Positions 18,001-24,890 of a DNA stretch of 64,000 nucleotides are shown here, in pieces; positions within the stretch are counted from its first letter, which is position 1, and each line of letters starts with the position of its first letter. The position numbers and the translations under genes were made by a program. Origin of the DNA: Amycolatopsis jejuensis (GTDB taxonomy: Bacteria > Actinomycetota > Actinomycetes > Mycobacteriales > Pseudonocardiaceae); the NCBI RefSeq assembly GCF_000717335.1, contig NZ_JNYZ01000027.1:124001-188000 (forward strand). Direction: 5' to 3'. The notes under the pieces are model-generated. The model saw nothing but the letters and a program-made list of their open reading frames with translations, was not told the DNA's origin and ran no database searches.

Positions 18001-18447
18001 ACCGTCAAGCCACTTCGGATCTCGTAGTCCAGGTGAGTGCAGTCTGCTGATTGACCAGGCGCAGGCGGACAATACTGGGGAATCCTCGATAAGGCTTCCT
18101 GCGGAGTCGACCGAGAACGCGTATACCGCAGTCTGTTCGCCTTTCCGATTTTCTTCCTGATGAGCTGCCCGGCCGAATTGTGCGCTGAGCTCCTCGTACA
18201 CGGCCGCGATGTCGTATAGGGCACCATATACGACGAATTGCCAGGTTTTGTCGGGCGGCAGCCAAGCCTGGGACAGTGGATGCTCCGCTTCCCACGGAGC
18301 CGGTTCTCCGGGCTGAACATCGCAGACCAGGTGGTCAGTCCTTGCGATGGCGCGAGGTGGCGTCAGATCAGGAACGCCCTGCGGGCCGAACATTTCCACT
18401 GTGCGCCAGAACTGCACCAGGCGCGCCGCATGCACGTTTTCCCGCAC
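15028..18447 (-). CDS. UPF1-like SF1 helicase with glycine/alanine-rich hydrophobic insert
   Basis: A large (1139-residue) superfamily-1 helicase with a Q-like motif LVVGQQFAVDRI, Walker A at about 404-412 (NGPPGTGKTTLL), a long helical insertion (about 580-800), Walker B LFADEAGQATPQQ (about 850), motif III VGDPLQLEPIV (about 880), and motifs V/VI STVHKVQGRESEVVVL and NVAVSRAKRRFYVIG near the end. The first 400 residues match no family I know. Residues 176-238 are a Gly/Ala-rich run (TSLTGPVAGPVVGGIAGATA) that resembles a membrane hairpin or glycine zipper. GTG start after GGAGGGGAG. Parts of the 5' region look AT-richer than the neighbours. Substrate and role are unknown; defence or RNA/DNA surveillance are possibilities. 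Confidence 0.85.
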   Translation of the reverse strand: MRENVHAARLVQFWRTVEMFGPQGVPDLTPPRAIARTDHLVCDVQPGEPAPWEAEHPLSQAWLPPDKTWQFVVYGALYDIAAVYEELSAQFGRAAHQEENRKGEQTAVYAFSVDSAGSLIEDSPVLSACAWSISRLHSPGLRDPKWLDGFDDDATFFTGELNRLSPRKRPGTGRQRLGTAVAGQVREAAKDAVAAGAKAAGAAVKSAVVAGATSLTGPVAGPVVGGIAGATAGAFAERLLTLRDAEHVREESESGDERMPRIHLTSKTLHAFTRELVAALGVTDSLRAGGIRVRCYQILRQNAGTANDQDFLNSPVADDLGRIADEVRIGRSGAALQAFLSEKPTVPPHDRIDLRANPGALLAGVEPATLPGGRWPSAYPLVVGQQFAVDRIMAEPDSGLFAVNGPPGTGKTTLLRDVVAGIVVERARRLCRLETPSEAYTEPLAAVRPYTSRVRALRPDLAGFEIVVGTTSNDAAANITQEMPAMSAIGGAADEALAAGYFPELASHVLGKPAWGLVAAMLGKMQHRRDFANKFWWSGYPGSSDDKGPGQEGDVLGMKALLRRARSASDPAGDWEAAVADFTEADAKVRNLAAARQEAADTLTEHARCQRVVALTSVHLRRSHAHCAELSEAARQAGELCRQAELALAETDRRIRGWLACRPRFWTTLVTLFRAARDWGRGYRELLGLRWAADREHQIRSGALARLTNDLRQAEQNRALSTAKHAEAEHALAQVQARVDAICAYWPGVVPVGSAVAGDKQLQLCPPWADPEFTAARTQLFLSALALHRAFLFATAEQADVNLSAAVQLIQGKVKLSPPTALAAWQSLFIAVPVVSTTFASLPRLFTDLGSESLGWLFADEAGQATPQQVAGGIWRCRRAVIVGDPLQLEPIVTLPVPAQHALRKYHGVTEQWTPESTSAQQIADRHARHGTWVPAPVGEGKVWVGAPLRVHRRCDRPMFRISNAVAYGGDLMIYGTPARPGFPGRNEWIDVRSEQANGNWIPAEGTALVTLLDTLRDQGIAPQSIRVVSPFAEVVRNAKTCVADAFSREFPESNISTVHKVQGRESEVVVLVLGSAPNRSGARQWAAEKPNLLNVAVSRAKRRFYVIGNRSRWKDLPHFTVLSAELPVTAADRSSGCD

Positions 18448-18559
18448 TGGAATGGCTCCCCTCCATTGAGTGCAGTCGGCACAATACTCGATGATCCACT
18501 CTGGGATCCAGGCCGCATGTTCCGCTACGATCGGCGCCTCATTCAGTGAGGGGGTTCGA

Positions 18560-19252
18560 ATGGCGCGCGTGAGAAAGTCCGCCTCGATTGCAGAGGCCCC
18601 GTGGACCTATCGGGACGAGGTGCTGAGCTACACCTGTCAGCTGGCGGCCTTGCTGGAAAACGGCGGCGACCCGGCTGAGGTGGAAGAAGTGCTTGCGCCC
18701 TTTCCCGGGCGGAACGTGGCCGGTGAACGGTTCTGGGCATCGGGACCGGTTGTCGTCTCGGATTTCCGGGCGCTCGGGGATGGTAGCTGGAGTGTCTCGA
18801 CGCCGTTCGTGTTCGGGACCGGCGCACTCGGGGTGGGGCTCGTCGCCGGGTCGCTGGCCGGCTCCGCGGTCGCCCGATCACGGGCACGGAGGAACGCGGC
18901 TGCGGCAGCAACCCCGCGTTGGGTTCCCATCGAGAACGGTGCGCTCTACCTGAGCGAGCACGGCTTTCACCTGTACACGCCGCAGGTCCATCCGTGGAGC
19001 TGGGGTGGGATCACCGGCGCGGCGATGGTCGCCCCTGCCGTCGTGCACGTGGCAGGCAACAGCAAGGGCGGGCCGGTTTCCTGGTTGCTCCAGTCGGATT
19101 GGGCGGAGTTGCTGTTCGTGTCGTGGGCGCACGCCGTGCATCCCCGGCATCCGCAGCTCGTCACCGGGCAGTGGCTGCCGCCGGGGTGGGTCGAGCACGC
19201 CAGGCGACATCGGCAGGTCCCTGGCAACGCCTTGCCTGCCGGTTCCGGCTGA
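18560..19252 (+). CDS. Hypothetical protein with glycine-rich membrane hairpin
   Basis: I do not recognise this 230-residue protein. An N-terminal helical region (YRDEVLSYTCQLAALLENGG) precedes a glycine-zipper-like hydrophobic stretch at about 95-120 (FVFGTGALGVGLVAGSLAGS) ending in an Arg-rich stop (ARSRARRN). The C-terminal part (WVPIENGALYLSEHGFHLYT, then GPVSWLLQSDWAELLFVSWA) has the strand pattern of a PH-like or GRAM-like domain. The ATG follows GAGGGGG at 18548. It is divergent from the helicase gene across 112 bases; both proteins carry a Gly/Ala-rich hydrophobic segment, which hints at a joint role at the membrane. Confidence 0.7.
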   Translation: MARVRKSASIAEAPWTYRDEVLSYTCQLAALLENGGDPAEVEEVLAPFPGRNVAGERFWASGPVVVSDFRALGDGSWSVSTPFVFGTGALGVGLVAGSLAGSAVARSRARRNAAAAATPRWVPIENGALYLSEHGFHLYTPQVHPWSWGGITGAAMVAPAVVHVAGNSKGGPVSWLLQSDWAELLFVSWAHAVHPRHPQLVTGQWLPPGWVEHARRHRQVPGNALPAGSG

Positions 19253-19383
19253 GTGATACCGGAGTGGTGGCCGCGTCCGGACGGACGCCGAGCAGCCGCT
19301 TCCCCCCACCTGCCAGCTCTCGGGCAATGACGCGGGTAGGTGAAACGCGCCGAGCCGGTCGGGGATCCGAGGCTGACGAGCGT

Positions 19384-19491
19384 TCAGCCGAGCAGGCCGA
19401 GTGCCACGATCACGAGCAGGGTGACTGCCGTCGCGAAGGTGGTGACCCACGCGCGCTGCGTGGTGGTGAGCTGGGCGGACGTGCTGTTCAT
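19384..19491 (-). CDS. 35-residue single-span membrane peptide
   Basis: A tiny reading frame, too short for usual gene callers: a polar N-terminus (MNSTSAQLTTTQRAW) followed by one transmembrane segment (VTTFATAVTLLVIVALGLLG) that reaches the C-terminus. AGGAC lies 7-11 bases before the ATG. It sits 64 bases downstream of another tiny membrane peptide on the same strand, so the two may form a mini-operon. Function unknown. Confidence 0.45.
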   Translation of the reverse strand: MNSTSAQLTTTQRAWVTTFATAVTLLVIVALGLLG

Positions 19492-19555
19492 GGCGGGTCC
19501 TATGCGGGCGAGTGCCGACGATGACGCCTGCATAGCGCCTTGATCAAGGTCCGCG

Positions 19556-19669
19556 TTACCGCCTGTGCTCGAGATCACGCCGGGTGCGCGCCGTGTGCCA
19601 CAACACCCCTCCGGCGGCGGCCACCATCAAGCCGAACGAAACTGCTCCTACCACGATCGCCTGGGTCAT
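19556..19669 (-). CDS. 37-residue membrane peptide
   Basis: MTQAIVVGAVSFGLMVAAAG begins the peptide, a single transmembrane span followed by a basic tail (HTARTRRDLEHRR) that would sit in the cytoplasm. The start has a strong ribosome binding site (GGAGGGACGGGGA directly before ATG). It is downstream of phhB on the same strand. It resembles small subunit-like or regulatory membrane peptides, but I cannot assign it. Confidence 0.5.
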   Translation of the reverse strand: MTQAIVVGAVSFGLMVAAAGGVLWHTARTRRDLEHRR

Positions 19670-19744
19670 TCCCCGTCCCTCCATCACGTACTGTCATGGA
19701 GAAGACGTTCCACCCCGCGATCGGTGTTGCCGTCGTTGCCGACG

Positions 19745-20038
19745 TCACACCTGGTCAGCCAGTACGCCGTCGATCTGGCGGGCCATGGCGAGGTCCTTGT
19801 CGGTGAGGGCGCCTTCGGAGTGGGTGCTCAGCCGGAAGATCAGCTTGCGCCAGCGGATGTCGATGTCCGGATGGTGGTCGGCGGCCTCGGCCAGTTCGGC
19901 CACGCGGTCGACCACGGCGATGGCGGCCGGGAAGGTACGCAGTTCGGCCTCGCGGACGATGGTGATGTTCTCGCGCCGCCAGCCGGGCAGGGCGGTCAGG
20001 GCCTCGTCGGCGGCGGAGTCGCTCAGGATTTCAGGCAT
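19745..20038 (-). CDS. phhB: Pterin-4a-carbinolamine dehydratase
   Basis: A 97-residue member of the PCD/DCoH family, which dehydrates 4a-hydroxytetrahydropterin. The core reads LPGWRRENITIVREAELRTF and then the signature EAADHHPDIDIRWRKLIFRL with the catalytic histidine pair, then LSTHSEGALTDKDLAMARQI. The start ATG gives the usual family length; the much longer open frame upstream is on the other strand of the thiB gene and is not coding. It is divergent from the thiamine transporter. Confidence 0.93.
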   Translation of the reverse strand: MPEILSDSAADEALTALPGWRRENITIVREAELRTFPAAIAVVDRVAELAEAADHHPDIDIRWRKLIFRLSTHSEGALTDKDLAMARQIDGVLADQV

Positions 20039-20136
20039 TGTCCCAGTGTCGCGCTCCCCGGCCGGTCGCGAAACCGGCCGGGGAGATCGAACCGGGGTCA
20101 CGTGTCCCCCGATCGGGTCAGCTACGCTCCAGTGCA

Positions 20137-20228
20137 ATGCCACGGGAGTCCGGTACGCCGGGCTGAGAGGCGGGTGCAGCCCCGCGACCGTTCGCACCTG
20201 GATCCGGATCATGCCGGCGCAGGGAGGC
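20137..20228 (+). ncRNA. TPP riboswitch (THI element)
   Basis: Conserved elements appear in order: CACGGGAGTCCG, then CGGGCTGAGAGG, then a GC-rich variable stem (GGTGCAGCCCCGCGACC), then CACCTGGATCCGGATCATGC and CGGCGCAGGGA. These are the pyrimidine-sensing and pyrophosphate-sensing arms of the THI box. It precedes thiB by about 35 bases, so thiamine pyrophosphate should switch off the importer operon, probably by occluding the GGAGGGG ribosome binding site at 20254. Confidence 0.95.
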
Positions 20229-20263
20229 CTCTCCCGCATCCCGGCGTAGTGCAGGAGGGGAAG

Positions 20264-21331
20264 ATGATGCGGCGGACTGTCCGCGCGGTGCTGGGCCTCA
20301 CCACGGTCTCGGCGCTGGTCAGCGCCTGCTCGCTGTCCGGCGGCGGCACGGGGAGCACGGCGGGTTCGCAACCGCAGACCCCCACGGTCACGCTGGTCAC
20401 GCACGACTCGTTCGCCGCCCCGCAGGATGTCCTCGACGCCTTCCAGCGCCAGTCCGGCATCAAGCTCAAGATCCTCAAATCCGGTGACGCCGGTGCGCTC
20501 ACCAACAAGCTCGTGCTCACGAAGGGCAACCCGATCGGCGACGTCGCGTACGGCGTCGACAACACCTTCGCGTCGCGCGCGCTCGGTGAGGGCGTCTTCC
20601 AGCCGTACACGAGCCCTGAGGCTGACCGTGGGCCGCAGCGGTACTCCGTCGACCCACAGCACCGGCTGGCGGCGGTCGACCTCGGTGACGTGTGCGTGAA
20701 CGTCGACAGCGGCTACTTCGCGGCGAAGGGCCTTCCCGAGCCGAAGACTTACGACGACCTCGCCGACCCGAAGTACAAGGACCTCATGGTCGCCGAGAGC
20801 CCGGCTACCGCGTCGCCTGGGCTGGCGTTCCTGCTCGGCACGGTCACGAAGTACGGCGAGAGCGGCTGGCAGGACTACTGGCGGCGGTTGAAGGACAACG
20901 GCCTCAAGGTCGTCAGCGGCTGGGAAGAGGCGTACAGCAAGGACTTCTCCGGCTCCGCGGGCAAGGGTCCGCGGCCGATCGTGGTGTCGTACGCGTCTTC
21001 GCCCGCCGCGGAGATCGGCGACGACGGCAAACCGCGTACCAAGGCGCTGCTCGACACGTGCTTCCGGCAGGTCGAGTACGCAGGTGTGCTCACCAACAGC
21101 AAGCAGGTCCCGCAAGCGCAGAAGGTGGTCGACTTCCTGCTGTCGCAGCAGTTCCAGACCACGGTGGCGGCCAACATGTACGTGTACCCGGCGCGCCAGG
21201 GCGTCGAACTGCCCGCGGGCTGGGCCACCGCGGCCCCGCCGCCGCAGAACCCGGCCACCATGCCCGCGGACCAGGTGCAGGCGGGCCGGGAGAAGTGGAT
21301 CGGCGAATGGCGCTCGCTCATGGGGGCGTGA
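20264..21331 (+). CDS. thiB: Thiamine ABC transporter substrate-binding lipoprotein
   Basis: Secreted solute-binding lipoprotein: a basic N-terminus, hydrophobic stretch and lipobox VSACS near residue 22. The mature part has the iron/thiamine-binding (ThiB/AfuA) fold signatures VTLVTHDSFAAPQDVLDAFQ, AYGVDNTFASRALGEGVFQP, SPATASPGLAFLLGTV and PIVVSYASSPAAE. The ATG pair at 20264/20267 follows GGAGGGG. The TPP riboswitch immediately upstream supports thiamine as the ligand. Its stop overlaps the permease start. Confidence 0.94.
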   Translation: MMRRTVRAVLGLTTVSALVSACSLSGGGTGSTAGSQPQTPTVTLVTHDSFAAPQDVLDAFQRQSGIKLKILKSGDAGALTNKLVLTKGNPIGDVAYGVDNTFASRALGEGVFQPYTSPEADRGPQRYSVDPQHRLAAVDLGDVCVNVDSGYFAAKGLPEPKTYDDLADPKYKDLMVAESPATASPGLAFLLGTVTKYGESGWQDYWRRLKDNGLKVVSGWEEAYSKDFSGSAGKGPRPIVVSYASSPAAEIGDDGKPRTKALLDTCFRQVEYAGVLTNSKQVPQAQKVVDFLLSQQFQTTVAANMYVYPARQGVELPAGWATAAPPPQNPATMPADQVQAGREKWIGEWRSLMGA

Positions 21332-22932
21332 CCTCCCCGCGCATCGTCGGGCTGACCCTGCTCGGACTGCTGCCGGTCGCCTTCCTGGTGGTGTTCTTCG
21401 CCTGGCCGGTGGTCGCGATCGTCGGCCGGGGCTTCTCGGCAGGCGGCGTCGACACCGTCCTCGGCGACCCGCAGACGTGGCGGCTCGCCGGGTTCACCGT
21501 GGCCAGCGCGGCCGGGTCGACGGTGGTCGCGGTGCTCACCGGGCTGCCGGTGGCGTACCTGCTCGCCCGCGTCCGGCTGCCCGGCGTCGGCTTGGCCCGC
21601 ACGATCGTGCTGGTCCCGTTCGTGCTGCCGACCGTGGTGGTCGGGCTGGCGTTCCGCGCGCTCTGGCCGGACGGTGGTGTGCTGCCGCTGGTGCTGGCCA
21701 ACGCTTTCTTCAACGTCGCGGTGGTCGCCCGCACTGTCGCCGGGCTGTGGGCGCACCTCGACCCGCGGGCAGCGGAAGCGGCACGGGCGCTTGGTGCATC
21801 GCCGTGGCGGGCCTTCCGTTCGGTGACGTTACCCGCTCTCGGCCCGGCCATCGCGTCGGCGGCTGCGGTGGTGTTTCTCTTCTGCGCCACCAGTTTCGGG
21901 GTCGTGCTGATCCTCGGCGGCGGCAGTTACCGGACCCTCGAAACCGAGATCTACCTGCGGACCGTCGATCTCCTTGACCTCTCCGGCGCCGCCGCGTTGT
22001 CGCTGATCCAGCTCGCGGCCGTCGTTGCTGCGCTGGCGCTCGGCGCGGTGGCGCGGCGACGGAGGGAAAATGCGGTACAGCTACGGTCTGCGCAGGTCAC
22101 CGCACGTCGTCCGCGTCGAGGGGAGTGGTGGACAGTCGGCGCGGCCGCCGTCGTGCTCGGCCTGTTGCTGACCCCGATTGTCGCGCTGCTGGTGGAGTCG
22201 GTGTCCACTTCGGACGGTTGGTCTCTCGCTGGGTATCGCGCGCTGAATACGACCGGCGCCAAGGACGCGCTGCAGGTGTCCGGCTGGGTGGCAGCACAGA
22301 ATTCGCTTGCCGCGGCCACCGATGCGACCTTGCTGGCAATGGCAGTCGGTCTCGTGGCCAGCGTGGTGCTGGTGGCGCTTCGCCGTTCGCCCGGCCGATT
22401 CGCGCGCGGAATGGGCGAGACAATGGACGCCGCGCTGATGTTGCCGCTCGGGGTGTCCGCGGTGACCGTCGGATTCGGTTACCTCGTCACACTCGACGCG
22501 TTGCCCGGCGACCTTCGCACGTCGCCGCTGCTCGTGCCGTTCGCGCAAGCGTTGGTGATCATCCCGTTGGTGGTACGGATGATTCTCCCGGTGCTGCGCG
22601 CGGTCGACGTCCGGTTACGGCACGCCGCCGCCACGCTCGGCGCGAGCCCGGCGCGGGTGTGGCGGGAGATCGACCTGCCGCTGGTTGCGCGGTCCGTGGT
22701 GGCGGCGGCCGGGTTCGGATTTGTCGTTGCGCTGGGCGAATTCGGCGCGACCAGCTTCCTCGTGCGGCCGGACGCGCCGACGCTGCCGGTGGCCGTCGTG
22801 ACCCTGCTCGGCCGTCCTGGCGAGCTCAACAACCAGATGGCGTACGCTGCGTGCGCCTTGCTCATGGTGGTGACTGTCGTGGCCGTGGCCCTGATCGACC
22901 GCTTCGGACGCAGCGCGGTCGGGGAGTTCTGA
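21328..22932 (+). CDS. thiP: Thiamine ABC transporter permease (two fused permease domains)
   Basis: A 534-residue inner-membrane protein with around twelve predicted spans and two copies of the ABC permease EAA motif region (AAEAARALGASPWRAFRSVT and HAAATLGASPARVWREIDLP), as in ThiP. The GTG start overlaps the thiB stop (GTGA); an in-frame ATG at 21307 would add seven residues. The stop overlaps the ATG of the ATPase gene by one base. Confidence 0.93.
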   Translation: MTSPRIVGLTLLGLLPVAFLVVFFAWPVVAIVGRGFSAGGVDTVLGDPQTWRLAGFTVASAAGSTVVAVLTGLPVAYLLARVRLPGVGLARTIVLVPFVLPTVVVGLAFRALWPDGGVLPLVLANAFFNVAVVARTVAGLWAHLDPRAAEAARALGASPWRAFRSVTLPALGPAIASAAAVVFLFCATSFGVVLILGGGSYRTLETEIYLRTVDLLDLSGAAALSLIQLAAVVAALALGAVARRRRENAVQLRSAQVTARRPRRGEWWTVGAAAVVLGLLLTPIVALLVESVSTSDGWSLAGYRALNTTGAKDALQVSGWVAAQNSLAAATDATLLAMAVGLVASVVLVALRRSPGRFARGMGETMDAALMLPLGVSAVTVGFGYLVTLDALPGDLRTSPLLVPFAQALVIIPLVVRMILPVLRAVDVRLRHAAATLGASPARVWREIDLPLVARSVVAAAGFGFVVALGEFGATSFLVRPDAPTLPVAVVTLLGRPGELNNQMAYAACALLMVVTVVAVALIDRFGRSAVGEF

Positions 22933-23966
22933 TGGCCCTCACGGTACGGGACTTGACTGTCCACTATGGATCATTCGCCGCCGTCCGCGACGCGCGGCTC
23001 GACATCTCGGACGGCGAAGTCCTTGCCCTGCTGGGACCTTCCGGCTCCGGAAAGTCCACTTTGCTCCGGGCGATCACCGGACTGGAGCCGATGACATCGG
23101 GTTCGGTGTCGTGGGACGGCACGGACCTGGCTGCGGTGCCGGTGCACAAACGCGGGTTCGGCCTGGTATTCCAAGATGGACAGTTGTTCCCGCACCGCGA
23201 TGTCGCCGCGAACATCGCCTTCGGGCTGCGGATGCACGGGGTACCAAGGGATCGGCAGGCGAAGCGGGTCCAGGAACTCCTGAAACTGGTCGGGCTGGAG
23301 GGTTTCGAGCGCCGACGGGTGACCGAGCTGTCCGGCGGGCAGGCGCAGCGGGTCGCGCTCGCCCGCGCGCTGGCGCCGGAACCGCGGTTGCTGCTGCTCG
23401 ACGAGCCACTGTCCGGATTGGACGCCGGGCTGCGTGAGCAGCTGGCAATCGACCTGGCGGAGTTGTTGCGGCGCAGCAAGATCACCGCACTGCTGGTCAC
23501 GCACGATCAGGAGGAAGCGTTCACCCTCGCCGATCGCGTGGCCGTGCTCGACGCCGGGGAGATCCGGCAGGAAGGCGCGGTCCGGTCGGTCTGGCGAAAT
23601 CCGGCGGACGACGAGGTCGCCCGTTTCCTTGGCGTGACAACGTTAGTGGACGGAAATGCCGCCAACGGGGTGGTGCAGACGGAACTGGGTACCGTGGAAA
23701 TCCCCGGCCTCGACGACGGCGCGGTCCGACTGGGACTGCGCCCGCATGGTTTGCGGGTGGCTGACGAAGGAGTACCCGGGGAAGTGAAAGCGGCGGTGCA
23801 CCGGCGGGAACACCTGCGCTTGGTAGTCCGATGTGGAGCGTACACAGTGGACGCAGTCGCGCCGGTGACGGCGGACCTGCGCGCGGGCGACCCCGTCCGG
23901 CTCCGGCTCGACGCGGACGGGGTTGCCCGGGTTGGTCAGCCGTCGCGCGTGGCGAGACGTCCGTAG
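22932..23966 (+). CDS. thiQ: Thiamine ABC transporter ATP-binding protein
   Basis: ABC ATPase with Walker A LLGPSGSGKSTLLRAI, signature LSGGQAQRVALARALA, Walker B RLLLLDEPLSGLDA and the switch histidine in LLVTHDQEEAF. About 100 C-terminal residues (from VDGNAANGVVQTE) form a TOBE-like domain absent from short ThiQ proteins, so it resembles the wider CysA/PotA group; the operon and riboswitch give the substrate. The 3' end overlaps the convergent permease gene by 31 bases. Confidence 0.92.
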   Translation: MALTVRDLTVHYGSFAAVRDARLDISDGEVLALLGPSGSGKSTLLRAITGLEPMTSGSVSWDGTDLAAVPVHKRGFGLVFQDGQLFPHRDVAANIAFGLRMHGVPRDRQAKRVQELLKLVGLEGFERRRVTELSGGQAQRVALARALAPEPRLLLLDEPLSGLDAGLREQLAIDLAELLRRSKITALLVTHDQEEAFTLADRVAVLDAGEIRQEGAVRSVWRNPADDEVARFLGVTTLVDGNAANGVVQTELGTVEIPGLDDGAVRLGLRPHGLRVADEGVPGEVKAAVHRREHLRLVVRCGAYTVDAVAPVTADLRAGDPVRLRLDADGVARVGQPSRVARRP

Positions 23967-24814
23967 GCCAGCGAAAGCCCGACCACGATGTAGCACGCCG
24001 CCCGCAATGCGCCTTCGCTGAGCATCGTCGTGGCCATCGGGTCCTGCAGGACCCCGGCCGGGGCTTCGGTCCAGTTCTTGGTGAGCAGGAACGGATGCAG
24101 CCAGCTGAGCGACGTCAGGAAGCCGAGGATGGTGAACACGATGTTCGTCGCCAGCACCGAGGCGACCACGAGCATCGGGTGTTCCGTCCAGCTCGAAATG
24201 GCCAGCGCGACCGCGCCGACCGCCCACAGCTGCAGCACGATCCAGCCGCCGACGATCAGGATCCGCAGCAGCGCTCCGCCCAGCGACAACGTGGTACCCG
24301 ACAACGTGAACAGCGAATCCGTGCCGTTGATGATCAGCCCGGTGACCACGCCGGTCACGCACATCGCGAGCACCGCGACCACGGAAACCGTTGCTACGCC
24401 GAAGGCTTTCACCACCAGCAGCCGGCCACGGCTCACCGGCGCGACGAGCCAGCCGCGCAGCGTGCCGTGTGCCGCCTCACCGGCGATCGCGTCCGCCCCG
24501 GCCATTGCGGAGGCCAGCGGCAGCAGCAACGTGAGCGTCATGACCATTGCGGCGATCGGCAGTACGAACGCGTTGTTCACCGCGGACGACAGCAGCGCGG
24601 CCCCGCTGTCGTTCGATCCTCCTCCGCCGGGACCGTCGTCGACCAGCGTGAGCCCGATCCCGATCACGATCGGCACCAGCGCCAGCAACCCCAGTACGGC
24701 CAGCGTGCGCGGACGCCGGAAGATCCAGCGCAGTTCCGCGGCGAACAGCCGGGTGATCGGTACGGTGTCGTGTCCGGTCCGGCTTACCGGCGCGGTCAGC
24801 GTCGCGGTAGTCAT
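23936..24814 (-). CDS. ABC-2 type transporter permease
   Basis: A 292-residue protein with about six membrane spans (LAVLGLLALVPIVIGIGLTL; LPIAAMVMTLTLLLPLASAM; VATVSVVAVLAMCVTGVVTG; and three more) and the ABC-2 landmark ADAIAGEAAHGTLRGWLVAP between spans 2 and 3. The partner ATPase is just upstream. The ATG is preceded by GCGGAGGCGAA, a sequence that has been duplicated, so two tiny frames lie between the ATPase stop and this start. Substrate unknown. Confidence 0.9.
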   Translation of the reverse strand: MTTATLTAPVSRTGHDTVPITRLFAAELRWIFRRPRTLAVLGLLALVPIVIGIGLTLVDDGPGGGGSNDSGAALLSSAVNNAFVLPIAAMVMTLTLLLPLASAMAGADAIAGEAAHGTLRGWLVAPVSRGRLLVVKAFGVATVSVVAVLAMCVTGVVTGLIINGTDSLFTLSGTTLSLGGALLRILIVGGWIVLQLWAVGAVALAISSWTEHPMLVVASVLATNIVFTILGFLTSLSWLHPFLLTKNWTEAPAGVLQDPMATTMLSEGALRAACYIVVGLSLAYGRLATRDG

Positions 24815-24852
24815 TTCGCCTCCGCGGGAAAAAGTACGTCGGCGGTGCTCAT
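24811..24852 (-). CDS. 13-residue mini-ORF (second copy)
   Basis: ATG to TGA frame encoding MSTADVLFPAEAK, with its stop overlapping the permease ATG (ATGA) and its start overlapping the stop of an almost identical frame. It arises from a 38-bp tandem duplication. It may be translated, because a GCGGAGGCGAA ribosome binding site precedes it; whether it matters is unknown. Confidence 0.35.
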   Translation of the reverse strand: MSTADVLFPAEAK

Positions 24853-24890
24853 TTCGCCTCCGCGGGAAAAAGTACGTCGGCGGTGGTCAT
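24849..24890 (-). CDS. 13-residue mini-ORF (first copy)
   Basis: Encodes MTTADVLFPAEAK; its ATG overlaps the TGA of the ABC ATPase gene (ATGA) and its own TGA overlaps the ATG of the second mini-ORF. It contains the GCGGAGGCGAA site that would serve the next start. Confidence 0.35.
   Translation of the reverse strand: MTTADVLFPAEAK

Larger units (their letters stand above)
24811..24890. repeat. 38-bp tandem duplication of a translation start region
   Basis: The sequence running from one CAT to the next (minus-strand ATG codons at 24890, 24852 and 24814) is duplicated with a period of 38 bases and a single-base change. Each copy carries ribosome binding site plus start. The period equals a 42-base frame minus a four-base ATGA overlap, so every stop meets the next start exactly. 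Confidence 0.9.
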
